Below are positions 1 to 10,556 of a stretch of DNA of 64,000 nucleotides, in pieces (within the stretch, counting starts at the first letter, position 1; every line of letters begins with the position of its first letter). This stretch comes from Mycolicibacterium litorale (GTDB taxonomy: Bacteria; Actinomycetota; Actinomycetes; Mycobacteriales; Mycobacteriaceae): contig CP019882.1 of assembly GCA_002007745.1 (NCBI GenBank), positions 5,022,001 to 5,086,000 on the forward strand, read 5' to 3'. The notes beneath the pieces are model-generated. The model saw only the letters and a list, made by a program, of their open reading frames with translations. It had not been told where the DNA came from and did no database searches. Made by a program: the position numbers and the translations under genes.

Positions 1-185
1 ATGGTGGCCGCCCCGGCCACCTCCTTGACGGTCATCGGTTGGTTGGCAAGCCGGCGCAGGATACGAATCCGGCTGAACGGCAAGCCCGTTGCATCGACCG
101 CCGCACGCCGCCACTGGTCCTTGTTGTCCAGGACCAGGCTCGACATCGACCGCCACACCTGATCTGCCAACGGATTACCCGACAT
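1..185 (-). CDS. MarR-family transcriptional regulator, partial (N-terminal 61 codons)
   Basis: Reading leftward from the ATG at 185 gives a start MSGNPLADQVW and an amphipathic stretch ending ...RRLANQPMTVKEVAGAA, which resembles the first helices and the start of the winged helix of MarR regulators. The gene runs off the left edge, so the recognition helix is not seen. Its ATG lies 11 bases inside the 3' end of the exporter gene, so the two are probably co-transcribed and translationally coupled. I infer that it regulates the exporter through the palindrome over the exporter start. The family call rests on the N-terminus and context only. Confidence 0.55.
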   Translation of the reverse strand, partial: MSGNPLADQVWRSMSSLVLDNKDQWRRAAVDATGLPFSRIRILRRLANQPMTVKEVAGAAT

Positions 186-1626
186 GAGCGGGCTCACTGC
201 GGTGCGTCTCGATCAGGGGGGCCAGCCGCTGCGCGGACAGCTTGGCCCGCGACGACGTGGACACCACGGCCAGCAGCGTGATCACCAGGCCCAGCCCGAT
301 GCTGACGAACCACAGTGGACGCGCGGCCACCGTGAAGTCGACGCCGATGACGGCCAGCGCCGATCCCGCGACCGAACCGCACAGCGCCACACCGATACTC
401 ACCCCCACCTGCCTGCTCGTCGACGTCACCGCCGAGGCCGCACCCGCGCGGTCCCTGGGCATGCCGCTCACCGCGGCGTTGGTGATCGGCGCGTTGACCA
501 TACCGAAGCCGATGCCGTAGACGGCGAATATCGCCAGCAACGCCCACACCGGTGTGGTCGGGGTCAGGAACGTCAGCATCGCCGACGCGGTGGTGATCAG
601 GATTCCCGACACCAGCAGCGACGGCCGGGCCCCGAACCGTCCGACCAGCCGCCCGGACAGCGGGGAGAAGAACAGCGCGCCCACCGCGATCGGCAGATAG
701 ATCAACCCGGTGTGAGCCGCGGAATATCCGCGTTCACCCTGCAGATACAGCGACATCATGAACAGGAAGGCGCCCCACGCGGCGAACGCACACACGGCGG
801 TGACGGTGGCTGACGCGAACGGGATGCTGCGGAAGAACCGCAGATCGATGAACGGGTCACGGCGACGCGACTCGTAGCGCAGGAAACCGGCCAGGCTCAG
901 CGCCGCGGCGACGGCGATCGCGATGACACGCGGATTCGTCCATCCCATCCCCGGCCCCTCGATGAGGACGAAGACCACGCCGAACAGGCTCAGCACGGCC
1001 AGCAGCTGGCCCACCGGATCGATGTCGCGCATGGTCGCCGACTTGCTCTCGGGCACGAAGATCGCGGTGAGAACGATGGCTGCGGCGCAGATCGGCAGGT
1101 TGATCCAGAACACCGCCCGCCAGCCGATCACCTGGATCAGGAATCCACCGACAATCGGACCCAACGCCATCGAGATGCCGACGACGGCACCCCATAACCC
1201 CAGCGCCCGGGCGCGTTCCACCCGCCCCACGAACACCTGCGAAATGATCGACAACGCGACCGGATTCATCATCGAGCCACCCAGGCCCTGGACGAACCGT
1301 GCCCCGATCAGGGTGTCGATATCGGGTGCCAGGCTGCACAACAGCGAGCCCAGCGCGAAGGCGGCCAGACCGATCTGGAAGACCCGCCGCCGGCCGAACC
1401 GGTCACCGGTCGCGCCGGACAGCATCAGCAGCGACGCCAGGACCAGGGTGTAGATGTCGATGACCCATTGCATCTGCGACGGAGAGGCGTGCAGGTCGGC
1501 GCGGATCGCCGGGATCGCGACGTTGACGATCGTCGCATCCATCGACACGATCAGCAGGCTCAGGCAGCATGACGCCAGGATGATCGACTTGCGCCGCGCG
1601 CTCAGCTCACCGACAGTTGTAATCAC
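175..1626 (-). CDS. MFS drug exporter, DHA2 (EmrB/QacA, 14-TM) type
   Basis: A 483-residue, very hydrophobic protein predicted to be a proton-driven multidrug exporter in the inner membrane. It has the DHA2 motif D1 (MDATIVNVAIPAI, residues 29-41) and MFS motif A (GATGDRFGRRR, 71-81) between TM2 and TM3. Length and segment count fit the 14-TM DHA2 family. The GTG start at 1626 was chosen because it follows a -10-like TAGTTT (minus strand of 1639-1644) and lies inside a strong palindrome. It overlaps the downstream MarR gene by 11 bases. The substrate cannot be told from sequence. Confidence 0.9.
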   Translation of the reverse strand: MITTVGELSARRKSIILASCCLSLLIVSMDATIVNVAIPAIRADLHASPSQMQWVIDIYTLVLASLLMLSGATGDRFGRRRVFQIGLAAFALGSLLCSLAPDIDTLIGARFVQGLGGSMMNPVALSIISQVFVGRVERARALGLWGAVVGISMALGPIVGGFLIQVIGWRAVFWINLPICAAAIVLTAIFVPESKSATMRDIDPVGQLLAVLSLFGVVFVLIEGPGMGWTNPRVIAIAVAAALSLAGFLRYESRRRDPFIDLRFFRSIPFASATVTAVCAFAAWGAFLFMMSLYLQGERGYSAAHTGLIYLPIAVGALFFSPLSGRLVGRFGARPSLLVSGILITTASAMLTFLTPTTPVWALLAIFAVYGIGFGMVNAPITNAAVSGMPRDRAGAASAVTSTSRQVGVSIGVALCGSVAGSALAVIGVDFTVAARPLWFVSIGLGLVITLLAVVSTSSRAKLSAQRLAPLIETHRSEPAHVG

Positions 1627-1648
1627 ACAACCATTGTGAAACTACAAC
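1616..1648. promoter_or_regulatory. Nested palindrome over the exporter promoter and start codon (candidate MarR operator)
   Basis: Outer arms gttgta (1616-1621) and tacaac (1643-1648) and inner arms cacaa (1626-1630) and ttgtg (1634-1638) share one centre at base 1632. The element covers the GTG start and a possible -10 (1639-1644). TTGT...ACAA repeats are typical of MarR boxes. Its position fits autoregulation of the exporter-MarR operon. Confidence 0.6.
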
Positions 1649-1684
1649 CGTTGACCGGTCAAGCCGCTGTGGCCCAGCAGACAC

Positions 1685-1719
1685 AAAGTCCCCCGACACG
1701 CCGCGTGTCGGGGGACTTT
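1685..1719. terminator. Terminator hairpin downstream of gltA2
   Basis: Perfect 16-bp stem (1685-1700 with 1704-1719) and a 3-nt loop, starting with AAA and ending with TTT, so it can act in both directions. It lies 43 bases downstream of the gltA2 stop and separates gltA2 from the exporter operon. Confidence 0.85.
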
Positions 1720-1762
1720 TGCTGGGGCCTTCCGCTTTTCGGGGACTGCTCGCGGAAAAAGC

Positions 1763-3061
<1,299 letters not shown>

Positions 3062-3123
3062 ATGAACCCCTTCTGAGCTCTTCGACGCCTGCGCAGGCTG
3101 TCCGTACTAGTGGAAGGTAGTCG

Positions 3124-3807
3124 CTATTCTGCCGACTCGCCCGCGCGGGGCTGGCCCGGGGTCCGTCCCGGCGTCCACAGCCGGGTGAAAATGCCGTACA
3201 CCGACTCGATTCGGTCGCACAGCACGTCCGCGTCGATCGGCGGTCCGCCCACAGTGCCGAGGTCGTGACAGGCCGCGCTCATGACCACAGCCCAGGTGTC
3301 GAAGAGGATGCGGATGGCCGGGTGATCTGTCGGCACACCCATCCGTCGTGCCGCGATGTCGACCTCCGCATGGTGGTAACCGTCGGTGCGGAACATGAAC
3401 GGCGCAAAGCCGATGGCCGGTGCGGAGTTGACGATCGTCAGCAGGAGGCGCATCCGGTCGAAGGGGGCCGCCCCGGGCCGCACGTACTCCGTGCTTCGGA
3501 ACGTCTCGAGGTGCGCGCGGGCCAGCGCTTCGTAGTGGGTGATGTCCAACGGCTGGCGGGCCAGTGCGGCCGCGACGTCCTCGGCCACCTCGTCCAGGAC
3601 CGCCACGACGACGGCCTCCTTGCTGGAGAAGTAGCGGCTGAAGGTGCGCGGAGCGACCTCCGCGGCGGCAGCGATCTGCTCGACAGTCGTGTTCTCGTAC
3701 CCCTGCTCGACGCACAGCCGGATCGCCACGTCGATCAGGGTCGCCCGTGTTCGTTGCTTCTTCAGTTCGCGCAGACCGGGAACGGCAGCGTTGACGACAA
3801 CGGCCAC
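3124..3807 (-). CDS. TetR-family regulator (downstream copy of a tandem pair)
   Basis: A 227-residue TetR regulator with a GTG start at 3807. The N-terminal DNA-binding domain covers about residues 12-60 (KKQRTRATLIDVA then PRTFSRYFSSKEA). It is a clear paralogue of the next TetR gene (3840-4502): the helix-turn-helix regions differ at only a few positions, while the ligand domains have diverged. The pair is separated by 32 bases, which suggests local duplication and probably one transcript. The effector is unknown. Candidate targets are the EntS-like transporter and gltA2 on either side. Confidence 0.88.
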   Translation of the reverse strand: MAVVVNAAVPGLRELKKQRTRATLIDVAIRLCVEQGYENTTVEQIAAAAEVAPRTFSRYFSSKEAVVVAVLDEVAEDVAAALARQPLDITHYEALARAHLETFRSTEYVRPGAAPFDRMRLLLTIVNSAPAIGFAPFMFRTDGYHHAEVDIAARRMGVPTDHPAIRILFDTWAVVMSAACHDLGTVGGPPIDADVLCDRIESVYGIFTRLWTPGRTPGQPRAGESAE

Positions 3808-3839
3808 GCCGGGTCACCCCCTCGCTTCTCAGCGCCCCG

Positions 3840-4502
3840 TCAAATGGTCGAGGGTAGCGCCGTTCCCATCTCCATCGCGGCGATATCGGTGAATTCACCG
3901 AAGGTGCGGTCGAGCAGGTCGGCCATCATCACCGCGCTGCGGTCGAAATCGTCGGGTTCGATGACCAGTTGTCCCCACGCCGCCGCGGTGATGCCCTCCC
4001 AGACCGACATGGTCACAGCAACGCGGCGATCTCGCACATCGACGCCCAGGCGCCCGGCCACCTCGGCCACCAACGGACGAAGGCGCATCACCGCCGCCGA
4101 CAACCGCAGCGCACCGGCCGCGGAGATGACGTTGATCATCAGGACGAGTCGGTGATTGGTGAGTTCCGCAACCTCACCAGAGGGAACCCGGCGCAGCGCC
4201 AGCGAATGCGCCTGCGCCAGCGCAGTCAGCGGCGGGACCGATGAGGCGATGGTTTTCAACTCACCGACGGCAGCGTGCACCAGGTCGTCCAGCACGGTGA
4301 TGACCACTGCGTCCTTGGTCGGGAAGTATCGGCTGAACGTCCGCGGCGAGACCTCGGCCGCCGCGGCGATCTGTTCGACGGTGGTGTTGTCGTAGCCGTG
4401 CTCGAGGCACAGCCGCACAGCGGCATCGACCAGCATGGCGCGGGTTCGTTGCTTCTTTCGTTCGCGCAAACCGGGAGGAGGCTGCGCGATGACGTCGGCC
4501 AC
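3840..4502 (-). CDS. TetR-family regulator (upstream copy of a tandem pair)
   Basis: A 220-residue TetR protein starting at the GTG at 4502 (MADVIAQPPPGLRERKKQRT). The open frame continues far upstream only because the adjacent transporter gene is frameshifted into it, so I trimmed the start by comparison with its tandem paralogue. The HTH (TTVEQIAAAAEVSPRTFSRYF) is almost identical to that of the neighbour, so both may bind related operators. It begins 59 bases after the stop of the transporter gene, in the same orientation, which suggests it controls that gene. Confidence 0.88.
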   Translation of the reverse strand: MADVIAQPPPGLRERKKQRTRAMLVDAAVRLCLEHGYDNTTVEQIAAAAEVSPRTFSRYFPTKDAVVITVLDDLVHAAVGELKTIASSVPPLTALAQAHSLALRRVPSGEVAELTNHRLVLMINVISAAGALRLSAAVMRLRPLVAEVAGRLGVDVRDRRVAVTMSVWEGITAAAWGQLVIEPDDFDRSAVMMADLLDRTFGEFTDIAAMEMGTALPSTI

Positions 4503-4561
4503 AGGTGCAATCGTAGTGGCGATCGCGCCGCGGGCCCGGCCGACAAGGATGACGTCTCCCC

Positions 4562-5840
4562 TCAGGTCTTCGCCGGCCCCACCCGATACCGCGCGAACAC
4601 CGGCACCGCTGCGGCAGCAACCAGCACACCGACCACCACCGCAGCTCCGCCACCCGCGGCCGCGACCGTGGTGCCCACCGCAGCCGCCGCCGCCCCGTGC
4701 ACCGCGTCGGCCAGGCGCGGACCCCCGGCGACGACGACGAGGAAGACCCCTGCAGCCGCCCACGCAGGTCGTCGGACGCGGCCTCCTGCAGGATCGTCGA
4801 CCGGAACGCCGCCGACACCATGTCGGCGGCACCGCCAATGGCCAAGAACACCAACGCGATCCACAACACGGTGCCGGCGCGCCCCCGGCCAGGCCACCGG
4901 CCACCCCAAACCCGACCATGGCCAGTCCCCAGATCACGATGGCGGCGATCACCGCCATGCCCTGACGGCGGACCCGCGGAAACCAGCCGGAGAAGACGCC
5001 GCCGGCAACAGCGCCCACCGACATCGCGGCGGCGAGCATCGCCATCGTCGTGCCGCCGGCGACCGGGCCGCCGAAACTCTCGTGCGCCATCTGCGGGAAC
5101 AACGCGCGCGGCATGCCACAGATCATCGCGATCAGGTCGACGACGAAGGACATCAACACCACTTTGTTGCCGGCCAGGTAGCGGAAACCCTCGAGCACCG
5201 CGCCGATGCCCCACCGCGACGTCCCCGCCGCGGCCGCCGATTCGGTGGCCGGCATCGGAGCGATCCGCAATGTCGCCCAGATCGGCGCCAGGCAGGTGAC
5301 CGCGTCGATCAGGTACAGCGTCGACAGGTCGATCCAGTGCAGCATCACACCGGCGAGCAGCGGACCCGCGATCGCCCCGAACTGCTGCACGGTCATGTTC
5401 AGCGAGTTGGCCGCCGGCAGTTGCTCGATCGGCAACATGCGCGGGATCGCCGCGGCCAGCGTGGGTGAGTTGATCGCGAAGAAAGCCTGCTGAACCCCGA
5501 GCAGGACCAACACCACCCACACGTCGTTCAGGGCGAGGGCTGCCTGCAGCCACAGCAGCACCGAGGCCAACGCCAGCCCGCACGACGCGATGATCAGCAG
5601 CAACCGGCGATCCATGGCGTCCGCCCAGGCACCGCCGAGCAGCCCGAACACCACCAGCGGGACCAGGGCGAACACCCCGGCCAGGCCGACGTAGGCCGAA
5701 TTCTGGGTCAGTGCGTAGAGCTGGACGGGTACCGCGAAGATCGTGAGATTGCCCCCGATGACCGTGACGATGCCGGCCCCCCACAGCCGCCGGAAGTCCG
5801 GCGTGCGAAGCGGAGTGGTGTCGGCGAAGAGCCTCGCCAC
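4562..5840 (-). CDS. MFS transporter, EntS/MFS_3-like, with two apparent frameshifts
   Basis: The first about 320 residues read cleanly from GTG 5840 (MARLFADTTPLRTPDFRRLW) as an MFS_3-type exporter related to EntS and macrolide pumps. Reading then shifts frame twice: one base missing in the C run 4882-4886 and one in 4747-4750. With both restored the protein is about 426 residues, normal for the family, and ends at the TGA at 4562-4564. Codon use stays typical throughout, so I prefer sequencing error to a decayed gene. The GTG follows the pdxH stop directly with no gap, so the two are probably co-transcribed. Confidence 0.75.
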
Positions 5841-6560
5841 CTAGGGCTGCAGCCGCTCGACGCGGTCGCCGGATCCAGATACTGCGGTGACCTGGATCCG
5901 GTTGTGCACCCGGTTCTCCCGGCCCTGCCAGAACTCGACGACCTCGGGTGCGATCCGGTAACCACCCCAGTGTGGGGGCACCGGAACCTGCTCCTCGCCA
6001 GCGAAGCGGCGGGTCACGTCGGCCAGCTGTTCGAGTAGCTCGGCACGCGAGCCGATCGGACGGGACTGTTGCGAGGCCCATGCACCCAGCTGTGAACCCC
6101 GCGGCCGCTTGGACCAGTACTCGGCGGTCTCCTCGGGCGTGACCTTCGTCACCACTCCCCTGATGTGCACCTGGCGGCCGAGGGCGTACCAGGGAAACGT
6201 CACCGCCGCATACGGTGTCGCCGCCAGCTCAGCGCCCTTCGCGGAGTCGTAGTTGGTGTAGAAAGTGATTCCGGTCTCGTCCACGCTCTTGCACAACACC
6301 GTGCGGCTGACCGGCCTTCCCGCATCCCTTCCCACGCCGACGGTGGCCAAGACCATCGCGTTGGGCTCGGCGACGCCAGCGGCTTCGGCATCGGCGATCC
6401 ACCTGTGCAGCAAGGCAAGCCATCCGTCGGCCAGCCAGTCGGCGTCGAGGTCGCTGCTGCCGTCCTTCTCCACCGAGCCGTATTCCACGCGCATCGCGGC
6501 CAGGCGATCCCGCTCGGTCGGATCCGGGGTCGCCGCGCTCCCACCCTCTGGAATTTCCAC
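5841..6560 (-). CDS. pdxH: Pyridoxamine/pyridoxine 5'-phosphate oxidase
   Basis: A 239-residue FMN enzyme making pyridoxal 5'-phosphate. The family signature is clear: RTVLCKSVDETGITFYTNY, FPWYALGRQVHIRG, and the C-terminal VEFWQGRENRVHNR. The GTG start at 6560 lies 6 bases after a TACCGT -10, so the mRNA is probably leaderless. It is divergent from citA, with about 83 bases between. From memory pdxH sits elsewhere in M. tuberculosis but at this place in M. smegmatis, which favours a fast grower. Confidence 0.95.
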   Translation of the reverse strand: MEIPEGGSAATPDPTERDRLAAMRVEYGSVEKDGSSDLDADWLADGWLALLHRWIADAEAAGVAEPNAMVLATVGVGRDAGRPVSRTVLCKSVDETGITFYTNYDSAKGAELAATPYAAVTFPWYALGRQVHIRGVVTKVTPEETAEYWSKRPRGSQLGAWASQQSRPIGSRAELLEQLADVTRRFAGEEQVPVPPHWGGYRIAPEVVEFWQGRENRVHNRIQVTAVSGSGDRVERLQP

Positions 6561-6566
6561 GGCATA

Positions 6567-6572
6567 ACGGTA
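6567..6572 (-). promoter_or_regulatory. -10 element of pdxH
   Basis: TACCGT read on the minus strand, 6 bases before the GTG start. This is leaderless spacing. Confidence 0.5.
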
Positions 6573-6643
6573 CGCCGGGACTGTTCGCCCCGGTGTTACC
6601 GACCGGTAGCACTGGCCCGCGCGGCAGGTGCAAGAATCCAGGC

Positions 6644-7768
6644 ATGACGGTGGTACCGAATGATTTCGTGGCCGGCCTCGAAGGCGTGGTGGCGTTCACC
6701 ACCGAGATCGCCGAGCCCGACAAGGACGGCGGCGCCCTGCGGTATCGCGGTGTCGACATCGAGGATCTGGTCGCCAATCGAGTCACCTTCGGCGATGTCT
6801 GGGCGCTGCTGGTCGACGGTCGATTCGGCGACGGCCTGCCGCCGGCGGAGCCGTTCCCGCTCCCGATCCACACCGGCGATGTCCGCGTCGATGTTCAGGC
6901 CGGGCTGGCCATGCTGGCGCCGATCTGGGGGTACGCCCCGCTGCTCGACATCGACGGAGAGACCGCCCGCGACCATCTGGCGCGGGCCTCGGTGATGGCT
7001 CTGTCCTACGTCGCGCAGTCGGCCCGGGGCATCTATCAACCTGCGGTTCCTCAGCGCATCATCGACGAATGTTCCACCGTCACAGAACGTTTCATGACGC
7101 GTTGGCAAGGCGAGCCCGACCCGCGCCACGTCGAGGCGATCGACGCGTACTGGGTGTCGGCGGCCGAGCACGGCATGAACGCCTCGACGTTCACCGCCCG
7201 GGTGATCGCCTCCACCGGCGCCGATGTCGCCGCCGCGCTCTCCGGCGCCATCGGGGCGATGAGCGGGCCCCTGCACGGTGGGGCGCCGGCCCGGGTGATC
7301 CCGATGATCGAAGAGGTGGAGCGCAGCGGGGACGCCCGCGCGGTCGTGAAGGGCATTCTCGACCGCAAGGAGAAGCTGATGGGGTTCGGCCACCGGGTCT
7401 ACCGGGCTGAAGATCCCCGCGCCCGGGTGCTGCGGGCCACCGCCAAGCGGTTGGCAGCGCCGCGCTACGAGGTCGCGGCCGCACTCGAACAGGCTGCGCT
7501 GGCCGAACTACGCGAGCGCCGCCCGGACCGCGCCATCGAGACCAACGTGGAGTTCTGGGCGGCAGTCATCCTGGACTTCGCCCGGGTGCCGGCCAAGATG
7601 ATGCCGGCGATGTTCACCTGCGGGCGCACCGCGGGCTGGTGTGCCCACATCATGGAGCAGAAACGGCTCGGCAAGCTGGTCCGTCCCTCGGCGATCTACG
7701 TCGGACCCGAGCCGCGCTCAGCGGAATCGGTGGCGGGCTGGGACGAGATCGCACACAAGCCGATCTGA
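6644..7768 (+). CDS. citA: Citrate synthase 2 / 2-methylcitrate-synthase-like
   Basis: A 374-residue second citrate synthase, starting at ATG 6644 (MTVVPNDFVAGLEG). The open frame extends 17 codons further, but this start matches the family length (Rv0889c is about 373). The catalytic histidines are H211 (GPLHGGAPA) and H250 (GFGHRVY). The third catalytic acid, Asp in GltA2, is Glu here (NVEFW, E303). It may use a different acyl-CoA or serve another physiological state than gltA2. It is convergent with the LuxR-type gene, with only 10 bases between stops. Confidence 0.93.
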   Translation: MTVVPNDFVAGLEGVVAFTTEIAEPDKDGGALRYRGVDIEDLVANRVTFGDVWALLVDGRFGDGLPPAEPFPLPIHTGDVRVDVQAGLAMLAPIWGYAPLLDIDGETARDHLARASVMALSYVAQSARGIYQPAVPQRIIDECSTVTERFMTRWQGEPDPRHVEAIDAYWVSAAEHGMNASTFTARVIASTGADVAAALSGAIGAMSGPLHGGAPARVIPMIEEVERSGDARAVVKGILDRKEKLMGFGHRVYRAEDPRARVLRATAKRLAAPRYEVAAALEQAALAELRERRPDRAIETNVEFWAAVILDFARVPAKMMPAMFTCGRTAGWCAHIMEQKRLGKLVRPSAIYVGPEPRSAESVAGWDEIAHKPI

Positions 7769-7778
7769 CGGTCCGGCC

Positions 7779-10556
7779 CTACTCCTGCATCCCACGCAGC
7801 TGGCGTCGAGACGTGATGCCCAGCTTGTTGTAGATATTGCGCAGATGCCACTCGACGGTGCGGTGGCTGATCAGCAGTTGAGCAGCGATCTCGGCGTTCG
7901 TCTGCCCCTGCCGGACCAGGCGGCTGATGTGGCGTTCCTGGGTGGTGAGTCCGGCGTCGTAACGGCGGCGGCGGGATCCGGTGGTCCCGCCGGCCGCCTG
8001 CAACTCCCGAGCGGCCCGAGCGGCGAACCCGTCGGCGCCCATACCCGCACACAGATCGTGGGCCAGCCGCAACTGCACCCGGGCGTCCTCGTCGCGACCC
8101 GCCCGGCGTAACCACTCGCCGTACACCAGGTGGGTACGCGCCCGGTAGACCGCCAACGGGCTGCGGGCCAGATGTGTCAACGCTTTTCGGTAATCGGTCT
8201 CGGTGGCGCGCTCGCCCTTGGACAATGCGGTCGCACGTGCCGCCAAGCCCAGGGCTGACTCGGTCCGACTGGCCGACGCGCGCCGGTTGAGCTCGTCGGC
8301 GATCTCGCGGGCCGCCGCGAAGTCCCGGGTGTACGCGGCGGCTTCGACGGTTTCCAGCAGCAGGCAGCCGTAGAGCCCGATGTCGTCGTAGCTCTGGCCG
8401 GACAGACAGGCCTCGTAGGCGTCGGAGTACCTGGCCAGTCCGTTGTCGAGCATCGCCTCGGCCAGCCAGCTGACCGTCATCTCCGATCCCTCGCCGCGAT
8501 CGGCCGCATCGGCGACGGTGCGCGCGGCAGCCGAGCGCCACAGCACCTCGTCACCACGGTGGGCGGCCAGCAGTGCGGTCCCAGAGCGGTGCGGCGGGGC
8601 TCCGGTGGCAGCCGACACGATGAACGCCTCATCGAGCAATGCCTCGCCGGCGTCGAATTCACCGTCGAGCACGTGGGTGGCGGCCATCGTGGTCAACGCG
8701 GCGGGCAGGACGTGGAGTTCGCCTGCCGCGCGGAGCATCTCGAGCTGACGCGCGGCCAGGGTGCGGTAGTCCTCGAAGTCGTAGAGGTCCAGGCAGACGC
8801 GGTTGGTGATGTCATGCCAGCGCGGGTCGGCAGTTCCGGCGTGCACCTCACGCAGGTATGCATGGAGGGCGTTCTTCAACACCGGTGCTGCAGCGACATA
8901 CCCCGCACCGAACCGCAGCACCAACCCGTCGAGCAGCAGATCCACCGCCCGGGCGGGCACCGGCGGCGGCGGTGCCTGACCCGCGGCCAGGGCAATGCGC
9001 TCCGGGTCGTAGGCGGCATCTCCGGCCAGGCGTCCGACGATCATCGCCGCCATCAAGGCCTCGAGATAGACCTCGCGCGCCATCAGCGGTTCGTGATCGG
9101 CCAATGCCCGCGCGGCACCCAACAGCAGCCCCGGCCCCTCGCGGCCGCGATCGGTGGCGAAAGCCAACCGCGCCCGCACCAACGCCACCAGCGCGTGGTG
9201 CCGGTCGTCGATCGTCGCCGCGTCGGCGATCTCGGCCAGCCGCGTCACCGCCCGGGTGTCTCCAGCATCGAGCTTGGCGGTGGCCGCCTCCAACGCTCGC
9301 TGAGCCCGCACCACCGGATTCGGGGTCAAGTCGACGGCGAGTTCCAGGAAGGCGGCTGCGGCGGCGATACCGCCGCGGGTGCGGGCCCGCCCTGCGGATT
9401 CGATCAACTCCGCGGCCACCGGCTCCTCGGGCCGGCTGGTGGCGTGAGCGCGATGCCAGGCGCGGTAATCGGCGGCGTCCGGGCCGCTGACGCTGTCGGC
9501 CAACGCGGCATGCACGTAATGGCGTTGGGTTGTCGGCGCCGTCTGGAGCACCGCCGTCCGGACCAGCGGATGCCGAAACTCGATCCGGGATCCCAGGGTG
9601 ATCAGTCCCGCGACTTCGGCTGGTCCCGCGTCTTCGACGACCGCACCCACCTGCGCGGCAGCCTCCCACAACCAGGTCGGATCACCCACCGGCTCGGCCG
9701 CCGCGACGAGCAACAACAAACGACTGCCCGCCGGCAGCGCGGCATAGCGGGCGGCGAAGACATCCTCGACGCGGGTCACCGGGCTGCGTCGGCTGGCGTG
9801 GCGGGCCAGGCCGAATCCCCCGGCCAGTTCCGCCGGAGACAGCGCGGTGGGCAATTCCACCAATGCCAGCGGACTGCCGGCGGCCTCGGCCAGCAGCCGT
9901 TGCCGTACCTGGTGATCCAACCGCCCCGGCAACACCGCGTCCAGCAGCTGCCGGGACTCGCCGTCGTCGAGCGGCGACAACCGGATCTCCGGCACCCCGT
10001 CGAGATGGTCACCGGTACCGGTGTCGCGGGTGGCGAACACCAACGACACCCGGTCAGCCAGCAGCCGCCGCGCGGCAAAGCCCAACGCCAGCCGCGACGC
10101 GTCATCAAGCCACTGCGCGTCGTCGATGACGCACAGTAGCGGCTGTTCGGCGCCGGCATCGCTGAGCAGATTCACCGCTGCCAGGCCCACCAGGTACGGG
10201 TCGGGCGTCTCCCCGGCCTCCGCGCCCATGGCCACCCGCAGTGCCCGGCGCTGGATATCGGGCAAGCCATGGACGTGACGACCAAGCTGGGCGCAAATGC
10301 GTTGCAGCCCCGCGAAATCGAGCACCATCTCGGCTTCGGCACCGCTGATGGCGATGACGCGGACATCGTCGCCGCACATCGGGGCCATCGCCGAGAGCAG
10401 ATAGCTCTTGCCCAGTCCCGGCCCGGCGCGCAGCACCAGATTCTCACTACGCCCCTGTCGGGTGGCGTCGATCAATCCGGCCAGCCGGTCGAGTTCACGA
10501 CGCCGACCGACGAAGATCCGGTGGTCAACACCCTCAGCCACAGACGCCATCATCAC
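7779..10556 (-). CDS. Large LuxR-family ATPase regulator (LAL/MalT-like)
   Basis: A 925-residue regulator of the STAND/LAL type. Walker A is GPGLGKS (45-51) and Walker B is LLCVIDDAQWL (about 141-150). A long helical-repeat middle region follows, and the C-terminus (about 860-925) is a LuxR/FixJ helix-turn-helix (TNAEIAAQLLISHRTVEWHL). Three starts are possible in a row, GTG 10556 and ATG 10553 and 10550. It corresponds to Rv0890c in the syntenic block. Its target is unknown; the divergent decarboxylase cluster and the convergent citA are the natural candidates. Confidence 0.92.
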   Translation of the reverse strand: MMMASVAEGVDHRIFVGRRRELDRLAGLIDATRQGRSENLVLRAGPGLGKSYLLSAMAPMCGDDVRVIAISGAEAEMVLDFAGLQRICAQLGRHVHGLPDIQRRALRVAMGAEAGETPDPYLVGLAAVNLLSDAGAEQPLLCVIDDAQWLDDASRLALGFAARRLLADRVSLVFATRDTGTGDHLDGVPEIRLSPLDDGESRQLLDAVLPGRLDHQVRQRLLAEAAGSPLALVELPTALSPAELAGGFGLARHASRRSPVTRVEDVFAARYAALPAGSRLLLLVAAAEPVGDPTWLWEAAAQVGAVVEDAGPAEVAGLITLGSRIEFRHPLVRTAVLQTAPTTQRHYVHAALADSVSGPDAADYRAWHRAHATSRPEEPVAAELIESAGRARTRGGIAAAAAFLELAVDLTPNPVVRAQRALEAATAKLDAGDTRAVTRLAEIADAATIDDRHHALVALVRARLAFATDRGREGPGLLLGAARALADHEPLMAREVYLEALMAAMIVGRLAGDAAYDPERIALAAGQAPPPPVPARAVDLLLDGLVLRFGAGYVAAAPVLKNALHAYLREVHAGTADPRWHDITNRVCLDLYDFEDYRTLAARQLEMLRAAGELHVLPAALTTMAATHVLDGEFDAGEALLDEAFIVSAATGAPPHRSGTALLAAHRGDEVLWRSAAARTVADAADRGEGSEMTVSWLAEAMLDNGLARYSDAYEACLSGQSYDDIGLYGCLLLETVEAAAYTRDFAAAREIADELNRRASASRTESALGLAARATALSKGERATETDYRKALTHLARSPLAVYRARTHLVYGEWLRRAGRDEDARVQLRLAHDLCAGMGADGFAARAARELQAAGGTTGSRRRRYDAGLTTQERHISRLVRQGQTNAEIAAQLLISHRTVEWHLRNIYNKLGITSRRQLRGMQE

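Noticed and set aside
4503..4870. A 666-residue MFS-TetR fusion protein.
   Set aside because: The joining stretch is Arg/Gly/Cys-rich nonsense and the correct MFS continuation is in two other frames, so a fusion is an artefact of two frameshifts.
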